This document shows positions 51,650-59,799 of a DNA stretch of 64,000 nucleotides, piece by piece. The position numbers were made by a program, and so were the translations under genes. Below the pieces are notes generated by a model. The model was not told where the DNA came from, made no database searches, and saw only the letters and a list, made by a program, of their open reading frames with translations. The stretch covers positions 1-64,000 of the forward strand of contig CALGYB010000030.1 in the NCBI GenBank assembly GCA_937935075.1. The letters run 5' to 3'. The stretch comes from an uncultured Roseiflexus sp. GTDB taxonomy: Bacteria > Chloroflexota > Chloroflexia > Chloroflexales > Roseiflexaceae. Position 1 is the first letter of the stretch; the number at the start of each line of letters is the position of its first letter.

Positions 51650-53335
51650 ATGAACACGACCGATCACATTATTCACGCCAGCGGTCTGGTGAAAATCTAC
51701 AAGGTCGCCGAACTCGAGGTGGTGGCGCTCCAGGGATTGGACCTCGAAGTGGCGCGGGGCGAGTTTCTGGCGCTGGTTGGTCCTTCCGGCTCAGGCAAAT
51801 CCACGCTCCTCAGCGCCATTGGCGGCCTGGATCGCCCCTCAGCCGGGCAACTGGTCGTTGATGGTCTCGATCTGACTGCGCTGACGCCTGCTCAGGTGAG
51901 CGCCTATCGTCGTGAGCGGATCGGCTTCATCTGGCAGCAGACGACCCGCAACCTGCTACCCTATCTCAGCGCGCGCGAGAATATCGAATTGCTGATGACC
52001 TTTGCCGGGCGCAGCGGGCGTGAACGGCGCGCCTGGGCGGACGAGTTGCTGGAAGCGGTTGGCATGGCAGACAAAGCCTCGACCCCCATCACACAGTTGT
52101 CTGGCGGTCAACAGCAACGCGTTGCTATCGCCTGTGCGCTGGCGAACCGGCCACGCATCCTGCTCGGCGACGAGCCGACCGGCGAGGTGGACTGGGACAC
52201 GGCGCAGCGGGTGCTGACGCTGCTCCGCGACCTGCGGACGCGCTATGGACTGACGATCGTGCTGGTCACGCACGATCCGCGTGTGGCAGAGCAGGCAGAC
52301 CGGGTGATCGCCATTCGTGACGGTCGCACCAGCACTGAAACGCGCCGCGACGACGGCAGCGGCAACGGGGCATCGGCAGATGTTGGACGGCGCGCGCGCG
52401 CCGCCGAAGAACTCGTCGTTGTTGATCGCGCCGGGCGCTTGCAGATACCCGGTGATCAACGGGCGCTCGCGGGGATCGGGCGGCGCGCGCGCGTCGAACT
52501 CGTCGATGGCGGCGTGCTCATTCGTCCGGTAGAAGATGACCGGATCGCTATTCCAATCGAGGAGACAACCGGCGAACACCACCACCATTACCTCTACGAT
52601 GATGATACGTCCCTCGATGTCGCCGCACCGGCGTCATCCGAACCGCTCATCGACGTGCGAGGCGTCACCCGCACATTCGGCATCGGCATTCACGCGGTCC
52701 ACGCATTGCGCGGCGTCGATCTCACCGTCGAGCGGGGTGCGTTTATCGCCCTTATGGGACCAAGCGGCAGCGGTAAGACGACGCTGTTGAACATTATCGG
52801 CGGGTTGGATCGCCCGACAAGCGGCAGTGTCGTCATCGAAGGGCGCCGCGTCGATCAGATGCGTCCCGATGAACTGACCGATGTGCGGCGCCGGATCGGG
52901 TTTGTGTTTCAAAGTTTTGCGTTGCTGCCCACATCGTCGGCGTTCGAGAACGTGGAACTGGCACTGCGCCTGACCGGGCGAACGCCTCGCCGCCGGTGGG
53001 ATGCACGGGTGCGTCGCGTGCTGGCAGCGGTCGGGTTGAGTGATTGGACCGATCATCGCCCCTATGAATTGAGCGGTGGCCAGCAGCAGCGCGTTGCACT
53101 GGCGCGGGCGCTGGTCACCTACCCACGTATCATCCTGGCAGACGAACCAACCGGCGACCTCGACAGCCGCACCGGCAGGCGGGTGCTGACCATGCTGCGC
53201 ACCCTGTGCGATCAGGAAGGGGTCACGCTGATCATGGCATCGCACGATCCGGCGGTGACGGAATTCGCAACCACCATTTACCACCTGCGTGATGGCGTCA
53301 TCGTCGGGTGCGAGCAGGGGGTTACTACTCGTTAA
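51650..53335 (+). CDS. Double ABC ATPase with an AbrB-like linker domain
   Basis: 561 residues. ATPase 1: Walker A GPSGSGKS at 44-51, signature LSGGQ at 150-154, Walker B ILLGDE at 170-175. ATPase 2: Walker A GPSGSGKT at 370-377, LSGGQ at 474-478, Walker B IILADEPTGDLD from about 494. Both are of the MacB/LolD/FtsE-like class that powers FtsX-type permeases. Between them, residues about 255-298 read VVVDRAGRLQIPGDQRALAG then IGRRARVELVDGGVLIRPVED, the pattern of the SpoVT/AbrB swapped-hairpin DNA-binding domain. The linker also has a His-rich and an acidic run (EHHHHYLYDDD, about 309-319). A single polypeptide thus offers both ATP sites for the double-FtsX permease. Confidence 0.88.
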   Translation: MNTTDHIIHASGLVKIYKVAELEVVALQGLDLEVARGEFLALVGPSGSGKSTLLSAIGGLDRPSAGQLVVDGLDLTALTPAQVSAYRRERIGFIWQQTTRNLLPYLSARENIELLMTFAGRSGRERRAWADELLEAVGMADKASTPITQLSGGQQQRVAIACALANRPRILLGDEPTGEVDWDTAQRVLTLLRDLRTRYGLTIVLVTHDPRVAEQADRVIAIRDGRTSTETRRDDGSGNGASADVGRRARAAEELVVVDRAGRLQIPGDQRALAGIGRRARVELVDGGVLIRPVEDDRIAIPIEETTGEHHHHYLYDDDTSLDVAAPASSEPLIDVRGVTRTFGIGIHAVHALRGVDLTVERGAFIALMGPSGSGKTTLLNIIGGLDRPTSGSVVIEGRRVDQMRPDELTDVRRRIGFVFQSFALLPTSSAFENVELALRLTGRTPRRRWDARVRRVLAAVGLSDWTDHRPYELSGGQQQRVALARALVTYPRIILADEPTGDLDSRTGRRVLTMLRTLCDQEGVTLIMASHDPAVTEFATTIYHLRDGVIVGCEQGVTTR

Positions 53336-53378
53336 CCTTTTGTAGCCGAAACATTACACACTCCGTCCACATCACTGC

Positions 53379-53384
53379 TATACT
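53379..53384 (+). promoter_or_regulatory. Possible minus-10 of the hydrogenase operon
   Basis: TATACT, about 100 bases before hydA; the best minus-35 (TTACAC, 53354-53359) is 19 bases away. Weak evidence. Confidence 0.3.
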
Positions 53385-53486
53385 CGTGCCCACGATGTAC
53401 TTTTCTCCGTCCCGTTCTTAGTCGATTCTTCCGAACAGAATCTCGTCGTCTGGCGCAACCGGCTCTCCGATCTGAGGAGGTTGTCT

Positions 53487-54746
53487 ATGCCTGCTCGTCC
53501 TTCGTCGCTGGAGGAACGTCTTGCAGCGCGCGGCGTTTCGCGCCGTCAATTCCTCAAGTTCTGCGCTGCCATGACCGCAACGCTCGCCCTGCCCGCTACG
53601 TTTACGCCGCGTATCGCCAGGGCGCTGAACACCGCCGAACGTCTTCCGGTTGTCTGGTTGGAGTTTCAAGATTGCGCCGGCAACACCGAATCGTTCCTGC
53701 GCGCCGATTCGCCTGGCGTTGCCGACATCGTGCTGGAGCAGATCAGCCTGGAGTACCACGAAACGATCATGGCGCCGGCCGGTCATCGCGCCGAACACTC
53801 GCTCGATGCTATCGTGGAACACTATCCCGGTCAGTACATCGCTATCGTCGAAGGGTCGATCCCGACTGCCAATGGCGGAGTGTACTGCACCATCGGCGGT
53901 CGGACGGCGCTGAGCATCGCGGAGCGTGTGTGCTCGAACGCCCTGGCGACGATCGCAGTCGGCGCCTGCGCCTGGGACGGCGGCTGGCCCGCTGCCAGTC
54001 CGAACCCGACCGGCGCCGTCGGGGTGCGTCAGGCGGTGCCTGGTCTCAAGAATCTGATCAACCTGCCAGGCTGCCCGATGAATGTCATCAACCTGACAGG
54101 GGTCATTGTTCATTACCTGACGTTCAAACAACTGCCAGCAACCGACGAGCAGGGACGCCCCTTCTTCGCCTATGGGCAACTCATCCACAACAACTGCGAG
54201 CGTCGTGGTCACTTCGACTCGGGACGTTTCGTCGAGCGCTGGGGTGACGAGGGGCATCGCCTGGGATGGTGTCTGTACAAAATGGGGTGCAAAGGACCAC
54301 AGACCCTCTCGAACTGTCCGGCTGTCGGGTGGAATGGCACATCCTACTGGCCCATCGGCGCGGGGCACGGGTGCGTCGGCTGTATGTCGCCGCGCTTTTG
54401 GGATACGATGTCGCCCTTCTACGAGCGCCTGCCAAACATTGAGGGATTCGGCGTCGAAGTAACCGCTGACACCCTGGGCGCCGTTGCAGTTGGCGCAGTG
54501 GCGGCGGCTGGTGTGGTGCATGGAGTGGCAAGCGCCATTCGCGCGCGGATGCAGCCGATTGCAGCGCACGACGGCGGCGAGACGCTGGTGGAAGCGGCAG
54601 AACGCGCCGTGCAGGTGGTGGAACAGATTGCAGCACCGGTCAAAGCGGCAGAGGCGCCGGTCGAAGAGCCTGGAAAAGCGATTACGTCAGGTGGAGACGA
54701 CGCGGGTGTACGTCCCGATCGGGATGGCCCGTCTGCTCAAGGGTAG
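53487..54746 (+). CDS. hydA: [NiFe] hydrogenase small subunit with Tat signal and membrane anchor
   Basis: 419 residues from the ATG at 53487; GAGGAGG ends six bases before it, so the in-frame TTG at 53481 is rejected. Tat signal SRRQFLKF (residues 18-25). Proximal-cluster Cys in WLEFQDCAGNTESF (Cys63), VGACAWDGG and LPGCPMN; the second Cys of the usual CxxC is Asn66. Distal and medial clusters: HNNCERRGHF, GWCLYKMGCKGP, NCPAVGWN and GHGCVGCMSP. A membrane helix (about 340-365) anchors it, then a long Ala/Glu/Val tail. It carries electrons from the large subunit to the cytochrome b encoded downstream. Confidence 0.93.
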   Translation: MPARPSSLEERLAARGVSRRQFLKFCAAMTATLALPATFTPRIARALNTAERLPVVWLEFQDCAGNTESFLRADSPGVADIVLEQISLEYHETIMAPAGHRAEHSLDAIVEHYPGQYIAIVEGSIPTANGGVYCTIGGRTALSIAERVCSNALATIAVGACAWDGGWPAASPNPTGAVGVRQAVPGLKNLINLPGCPMNVINLTGVIVHYLTFKQLPATDEQGRPFFAYGQLIHNNCERRGHFDSGRFVERWGDEGHRLGWCLYKMGCKGPQTLSNCPAVGWNGTSYWPIGAGHGCVGCMSPRFWDTMSPFYERLPNIEGFGVEVTADTLGAVAVGAVAAAGVVHGVASAIRARMQPIAAHDGGETLVEAAERAVQVVEQIAAPVKAAEAPVEEPGKAITSGGDDAGVRPDRDGPSAQG

Positions 54747-54882
54747 AGGTGTGGCGCGACGGCCCTTCTGCAGACTGGTTGCGCACAACGCCGGTTTTCA
54801 AGCCCGCGGGATGGTCTCGTGCGAGCGACACTCCACACCGTCTGCGTCCTGACAGGTTGAGCAAAGCAGCGGAGGAAGCGTT

Positions 54883-56595
54883 ATGGCAAAGATCGCCATC
54901 GATCCAATTACGCGCATTGAAGGACACCTGCGTATCGAAGCGCAGATCGAGCAGGGACGGGTGGTTGATGCATGGAGCAGTTCGACAATGTTCCGCGGCA
55001 TGGAGATCGTCCTGCGCGGACGCGATCCGCGCGACGCCTGGGTGTTCGCACAGCGCATCTGCGGCGTTTGCACAACTGTCCATGCCCTCGCTTCGGTGCG
55101 CGCCGTCGAGAATGCGCTTGAGATTCAGATTCCCGATAATGCTCGCCTTATTCGCAACATCATCGCTGGCGCGCAGTACGTGCAGGACCATGTCATCCAC
55201 TTCTATCACCTGCACGCGCTGGATTGGGTAGATATCGTGAGCGCGCTCAGCGCCGATCCGGTCAAAACATCGGAACTGGCGCAGAGCATTTCCGACTGGC
55301 CTAAATCATCACCAGCCTACTTCAAAGGCGTGCAGGGGCGGTTGCAAAAGTTCGTGGACAGCGGACAACTGGGGATTTTCGGCAACGCCTACTGGGGGCA
55401 TCCGGCATATGCTCTGCCGCCTGAAGCCAACCTGATGGCGGTGGCGCACTATCTCGAGGCGCTGGAGTGGCAAAAGGACGTTATCAAGATTCACGCGATT
55501 CTCGGCGGCAAGAATCCCCATCCGCAGACATACCTCGTTGGCGGTATGGCGACGCCGCTCGATCCGAATGCGCAGCAGGCGATCAACACCATTCGCATCG
55601 CACAGTTGAAGGCGCTGGCGGAGCAGGCACGCACGTTTGTGAATCAGGTCTACATCCCTGACATCCTGGCCATCGCATCATTCTACAAAGACTGGGCGGG
55701 ACTTGGCGCGGGGGTGGGCAACTATCTGTCGTATGGCGACTTCCCCGCCGCAAAGGATGGCAATGTCGCCAGTTACTGGCTGCCGCGCGGCGTGATTGTG
55801 AACAAGAATATCGATCAGAAGCCGCTGCCCATGAACCACGAGCGTGTGACCGAGTATGTCGCGCATTCCTGGTTCCGCTACAGCGAAGGCGATCAACAGG
55901 CGCTTCACCCGTGGAAAGGCGAGACCATTCCGAACTACACCGGTCCGCAGCCGCCCTATGACTGGCTCAACACCGACAGCAAATATTCCTGGCTCAAAAC
56001 GCCGCGCTATAACGACATGCCGATGGAGGTCGGTCCGCTGGCGCGCATGCTGGTGGGATATGCTTCCGGTCAGCAGCGAATTCAGGAACTGGTGAACGCA
56101 ACGCTCGCGCAGTTGGGGGTGGGTCCAGCGGCGCTCTTCTCGACGTTGGGGCGCACGGCGGCGCGCGCCATTGAAACGGCGCTGCTCGCCGAACTGTTGC
56201 CGGAGTGGATCGATGAACTGGCGGCAAATATGGCGTCGGGCAACCTGGCGGTTCACAACAGTACGAAGTGGAGTCCGGCGAACTGGCCCAAAGAAGCCGT
56301 CGGCTGGGGATCGATGGAAGCGCCGCGCGGCTCGCTCGGGCACTGGGTGCGGATCAGGGACGGCAAGATCGTCAACTATCAGGCAGTCGTTCCGACGACG
56401 TGGAATGGTTCGCCACGCGATGCGCGTGATGTGCGTGGACCCTACGAATCTGCCCTGATTGACACGCCCATCGCCGACCCGGAGCAACCGATCGAAATCC
56501 TGCGCACCATCCATTCATTCGACCCGTGCATGGCATGCGCAGTTCACCTGGTGGATGCTCGTGGCGTTGAGATTACCCGCGTCAAGGTGCAGTGA
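54883..56595 (+). CDS. hydB: [NiFe] hydrogenase large subunit
   Basis: 570 residues with the Ni-Fe site cysteines in RICGVCTTVH (Cys60, Cys63) and DPCMACAVH (Cys549, Cys552). The final 15 residues after His555 (LVDARGVEITRVKVQ) are the extension removed by the endopeptidase encoded at 57640. It oxidises H2 in complex with HydA, carried through the Tat system together. GGAGG lies before the ATG. 136 bases separate it from hydA, with no other gene. Confidence 0.95.
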   Translation: MAKIAIDPITRIEGHLRIEAQIEQGRVVDAWSSSTMFRGMEIVLRGRDPRDAWVFAQRICGVCTTVHALASVRAVENALEIQIPDNARLIRNIIAGAQYVQDHVIHFYHLHALDWVDIVSALSADPVKTSELAQSISDWPKSSPAYFKGVQGRLQKFVDSGQLGIFGNAYWGHPAYALPPEANLMAVAHYLEALEWQKDVIKIHAILGGKNPHPQTYLVGGMATPLDPNAQQAINTIRIAQLKALAEQARTFVNQVYIPDILAIASFYKDWAGLGAGVGNYLSYGDFPAAKDGNVASYWLPRGVIVNKNIDQKPLPMNHERVTEYVAHSWFRYSEGDQQALHPWKGETIPNYTGPQPPYDWLNTDSKYSWLKTPRYNDMPMEVGPLARMLVGYASGQQRIQELVNATLAQLGVGPAALFSTLGRTAARAIETALLAELLPEWIDELAANMASGNLAVHNSTKWSPANWPKEAVGWGSMEAPRGSLGHWVRIRDGKIVNYQAVVPTTWNGSPRDARDVRGPYESALIDTPIADPEQPIEILRTIHSFDPCMACAVHLVDARGVEITRVKVQ

Positions 56596-56603
56596 GGTGT
56601 GCG

Positions 56604-57386
56604 ATGCGACGGCGAGTCTATGTGTGGGAAATCCCGGTGCGCCTGACGCATTGGGTCAATGTGGTGAGCATCGTGATGCTCTCGTTCACTGGCTACTATA
56701 TTGCCAACCCGTACATCTTCGTGAGTACGCGCGAACCATGGGGTATTTACTTCATGGGAACGATGCGGTTTCTCCACTTTGCGTTCGCCTATATCTTCGT
56801 GGCGAGCCTGCTTCTGCGCACCTACTGGGCGTTCGTCGGTAATCAATGGGCAAGCTGGCGCGGGTTGTTTCCCTTCCTGACGGCGGAAGGGCGCAAAAAC
56901 ATGTGGCATGCTATCCAGTACTACTTCTTCCTGCGCCGCAATCCGCCGGAGGTTGCCGGGCACAATGCGCTGGCAGGCACGTCGTACATGATTATCGTCT
57001 TCCTGTACGGCTTGAGTGTCTTTACCGGCTTTGCCATCTACGGTCAGTTACATCCCGCGAGCATCTGGCACACCCTCACCAACTGGGTGATGTCGCTGGT
57101 ATCGCTCCAGACATTGCGGCTCGGACATCATATCATCATGTACCTCATCCTGGCGTTTGTCGTGCACCATGTATACGCCGCATGGCTAATCGACATGGAA
57201 GAGGGCAACGGTCTGATGTCGAGCATCTTCAGCGGCTATAAGTTCCTGCCAAAGAATCAGCAGCCAGATTGGATCGAGCAGGTGATCGCCCAGAACGGCA
57301 AGCAGAACGGCAAACAGGATGGTAAAGCGCCACACGTGGCGAAGCCGGAGACGCGCGGGGTTGAGCGTGGGAAGGTTGCAGGATGA
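56604..57386 (+). CDS. hydC: Hydrogenase cytochrome b subunit
   Basis: 260 residues from ATG 56604 (GAGGTG five bases upstream). Four to five membrane helices with haem-ligand histidines in VRLTHWVNVVSIV, RFLHFAFAYIFV, LGHHIIMYL and VVHHVYAAW. It passes electrons from HydA to the quinone pool. The last about 40 residues are a polar tail (GKQNGKQDGK) that runs into DNA related to repeats downstream. Eight bases after hydB. Confidence 0.92.
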   Translation: MRRRVYVWEIPVRLTHWVNVVSIVMLSFTGYYIANPYIFVSTREPWGIYFMGTMRFLHFAFAYIFVASLLLRTYWAFVGNQWASWRGLFPFLTAEGRKNMWHAIQYYFFLRRNPPEVAGHNALAGTSYMIIVFLYGLSVFTGFAIYGQLHPASIWHTLTNWVMSLVSLQTLRLGHHIIMYLILAFVVHHVYAAWLIDMEEGNGLMSSIFSGYKFLPKNQQPDWIEQVIAQNGKQNGKQDGKAPHVAKPETRGVERGKVAG

Positions 57387-57510
57387 ACATTGAATGTGGG
57401 AAGATGGTAGGGGCGTGCCATCGGCGCGCAGGGGCGACGATGGCCGGTGAAGGGTGAACGCTTAACGTGGGAAGGTGGTAGGGGCGCGTCCGTGCGCCCG
57501 TTGTACGTTG
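57384..57510. repeat. Imperfect direct repeat after hydC
   Basis: TGAACATTGAATGTGGGAAG then GGTAGGGGCGTGCC (from 57384) recurs 71 bases later as TGAACGCTTAACGTGGGAAG then GGTAGGGGCGCGTCC (from 57455). A partial third copy overlaps the hydC end. Function unknown. Confidence 0.6.
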
Positions 57511-57526
57511 GGGGCGAGATCTGCCC

Positions 57527-57624
57527 GACCCTAGAGGTCTTCACCAGAGCTCGTCGTATACATTCGGCCCTGGTAGTTGAACGATTGTCGCCCGCTGTAC
57601 AGACGTCGCGCGACCTCAAGGGTC
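57527..57624. repeat. 98-bp interval bounded by 13-base inverted repeats
   Basis: GACCCTAGAGGTC (57527-57539) and GACCTCAAGGGTC (57612-57624); one base different from a perfect match. Same arms as 30163-30261. It sits in the hydC-hydD gap and ends 15 bases before hydD. Confidence 0.65.
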
Positions 57625-57639
57625 TTGGTGGAAAGAACG

Positions 57640-58119
57640 ATGATTATGCCAGCAATCCTGGTCCTTGGTTTGGGCAACATTATTATGTGCGACGAGGGGT
57701 TGGGCGTGCGCGCCTGTGAGCGCCTGACCCAACGCTATCGCCTGCCCGACGGTGTGATCGTGCTCGATGGCGGAACGCTAGGGCTTGATCTGTTGCCGTA
57801 CCTTGAAGGGATCACCGACCTGCTCATCATCGATGCCATCAATGCCGGCTATTCACCCGGTACGATTGTGCGGCTGGAGAATGAGCAGATACCGCAGACT
57901 CTGGCGCTCAAAATGTCGATGCATCAGGTGGGCTTGCAGGAACTCCTGGCAGTGATGGCACTGCGCGGGCATACACCGCCGCGCATCGTGTTGCTGGGTA
58001 TGGAACCGTTGCGGATCGAACCAGGGCTGGACCTTTCGGCGCCGGTGCAGGCAAACCTCGATGCGCTGGTGGAGGCGGCGGTTGCTGAACTGCGATCCTG
58101 GGGGGCTGGGTGCAGGTGA
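57640..58119 (+). CDS. hydD: Hydrogenase maturation endopeptidase
   Basis: 159 residues. HybD/HycI family: LVLGLGNIIMCDEGLGVRACERL (Glu of the nickel site in CDEG), DGGTLGLDLLPYLEG, LLIIDAINAG (Asp) and KMSMHQVGLQELLAVMALRG (His). It trims the HydB C-terminal extension after nickel insertion. A start three codons later (57646) is possible. hyp genes are not in the window. Confidence 0.92.
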   Translation: MIMPAILVLGLGNIIMCDEGLGVRACERLTQRYRLPDGVIVLDGGTLGLDLLPYLEGITDLLIIDAINAGYSPGTIVRLENEQIPQTLALKMSMHQVGLQELLAVMALRGHTPPRIVLLGMEPLRIEPGLDLSAPVQANLDALVEAAVAELRSWGAGCR

Positions 58120-58356
58120 CGGTCATCGGCGGGGCGGTTGGAGCGCCTGGGGGAGTGGGCGGCGCTGGGGTGCGTGCAGGTGCGGGGTAAGGTGGCGGCG
58201 ATGACCGTCACCGATGGGCAGCGCCGGAGGGCATGGGTGTGCGGGGTGGGGTGGCGCAGGTGACGGTCATCGGCGGGGCGGTTGGAGCGCCTGGGGGAGT
58301 GGGCGGCGCTGGGGTGCGTGCAGGTGCGGGGTAAGGTGGCGGAGATGACCGTCACC
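58115..58356. repeat. Tandem duplication of a G-rich 98-bp element
   Basis: Two copies (58115-58212 and 58259-58356), each bounded by GGTGACGGTCATC and GATGACCGTCACC, about 144 bases apart, differing at one base. The G runs (GGGGCGG, GGGGGAG, GGGCGG, GGGG) could form a quadruplex. The same terminal 13-mer is at 22426-22523. It lies upstream of the hflX promoter. Confidence 0.85.
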
Positions 58357-58372
58357 GATGGCGGGCTGCCGC

Positions 58373-58401
58373 TTGCCCCATACCACGGGGCATGCTACAA
58401 T
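58373..58401 (+). promoter_or_regulatory. Sigma70-type promoter of hflX
   Basis: TTGCCC (58373-58378), 17-base spacer, TACAAT (58396-58401), 33 bases before the ATG. Confidence 0.55.
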
Positions 58402-58434
58402 AAAGTCACGGATTGCAATTTACCTGTAAGGAGC

Positions 58435-59799
58435 ATGACGATCAGAGACGATCAGACGACTCCCAATGGCGGGCGCCGCCTCTACGAAACCCGCCCGCCC
58501 CGTGAACGCGCTTTTCTCGTCGGTGTGGAACTGACCGGTGGCCGCAGTGCATGGAAAGCCGAAGACTCGCTCCAGGAACTCGCCCTGCTGGCTGACACCG
58601 CCGGTCTTGATGTAGTTGGCAGCACGTATCAGCGCCTCAAGCAGCCCTTCCCGCGTTATTTCGTTGGTCCCGGTAAGATCGAAGAAATCGCCGCACTCCG
58701 CGACACGTTGCGCTATGATCTCGTCGTGTTCGACGATGAATTGACGCCAGCACAGGCGCGCAACATCGAAGATGCCTTGCAGACGCGCGTGCTGGACCGC
58801 ACCGTCCTGATCCTCGACATCTTCGCGCGCCATGCGCAGACCCACGAAGGGCGCGTGCAGGTCGAACTGGCGCAGTACCGCTACCTGCTCCCCCGTCTGC
58901 GACGACAATGGACGCACCTGGAGCGTCAGGCTGGCGGCGGCGGCGCTTCCGCAGGCGGCGTCGTCGGGTTGCGCGGTCCAGGCGAGACGCAGCTCGAAGT
59001 CGACCGGCGCCTGATTGCGCGCCGCATCCAGTGGCTCGAACAGCAGATCGAGGACGTGCATCGCCATCGCGAAGTCTACCGTGAACGGCGGCGTCAGAGC
59101 GGCATCCCGGTGGCGGCAATCGTCGGATACACGAACGCCGGAAAATCGACGCTGCTCAACGCCCTTTCTGGCGCTAACGTGCGCGCCGAAGACCGGTTGT
59201 TCGCTACGCTCGACCCGACAACGCGCCAGGTGGCGCTTCCCGGCGGGCAGCAGATCCTTCTTACCGACACCGTCGGGTTTATTCAGAAACTGCCAACGCA
59301 CCTGGTAGCGGCGTTCCGCGCAACCCTCGAAGAGATCCGTGAGGCGGATGTGTTGCTGCACGTGCTCGACATTACCCATCCGAACGCAGCGCAACAGACG
59401 CAGACGGTCCTCGATACACTGCACGATCTTCAGGTGGAGGATCGTCCGATCCTCACGGTGCTCAACAAGGTCGATCTCATGGTCGGCGTCGATGAATCTG
59501 AAGTGGGCAGAATTGCAGAAACGTTGGGGATGCCGGACGATTATGTGGCTGTCTCGGCGCGCAAAGGTTGGGGTCTCGATACGCTTTTGCACCGCATCGA
59601 GCGGACGCTTAGTGAGCGCATGATGCCGCTGACGGCGCTGATCCCTTACCGCCGCAACGATCTGGTGTCGCTCTGGCATACGCGCGGCGTGATTGACGAA
59701 GAACGGTACGAAGCGGAAGGGACGCTGATCGCCGGCCGTCTTCCGGTCGATCTGGTGCGCTGGTTCGAGCCGTTCTCGCACCCTGTGTTCGCTGCATAA
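58435..59799 (+). CDS. hflX: Ribosome-associated GTPase HflX
   Basis: 454 residues from ATG 58435. N-terminal HflX domain (GVVGLRGPGETQLEVDRRLI) and GTPase domain with G1 VGYTNAGKSTLL, G2 region and G3 DTVGFIQKLP, G4 LNKVDL and G5 VSARKGWG. HflX splits stalled ribosomes after heat or stress. The purine-rich ribosome site AAGGAG is only one base from the ATG, which is unusual. Coupled to the following hydrolase gene by a TAATG overlap. Confidence 0.93.
   Translation: MTIRDDQTTPNGGRRLYETRPPRERAFLVGVELTGGRSAWKAEDSLQELALLADTAGLDVVGSTYQRLKQPFPRYFVGPGKIEEIAALRDTLRYDLVVFDDELTPAQARNIEDALQTRVLDRTVLILDIFARHAQTHEGRVQVELAQYRYLLPRLRRQWTHLERQAGGGGASAGGVVGLRGPGETQLEVDRRLIARRIQWLEQQIEDVHRHREVYRERRRQSGIPVAAIVGYTNAGKSTLLNALSGANVRAEDRLFATLDPTTRQVALPGGQQILLTDTVGFIQKLPTHLVAAFRATLEEIREADVLLHVLDITHPNAAQQTQTVLDTLHDLQVEDRPILTVLNKVDLMVGVDESEVGRIAETLGMPDDYVAVSARKGWGLDTLLHRIERTLSERMMPLTALIPYRRNDLVSLWHTRGVIDEERYEAEGTLIAGRLPVDLVRWFEPFSHPVFAA

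Noticed and set aside
58282-58434. N-terminal extension of HflX starting at 58282
   Set aside because: It would be coded by the G-rich repeat; the promoter at 58373-58401 lies inside it, and the ATG at 58435 gives the normal family start.
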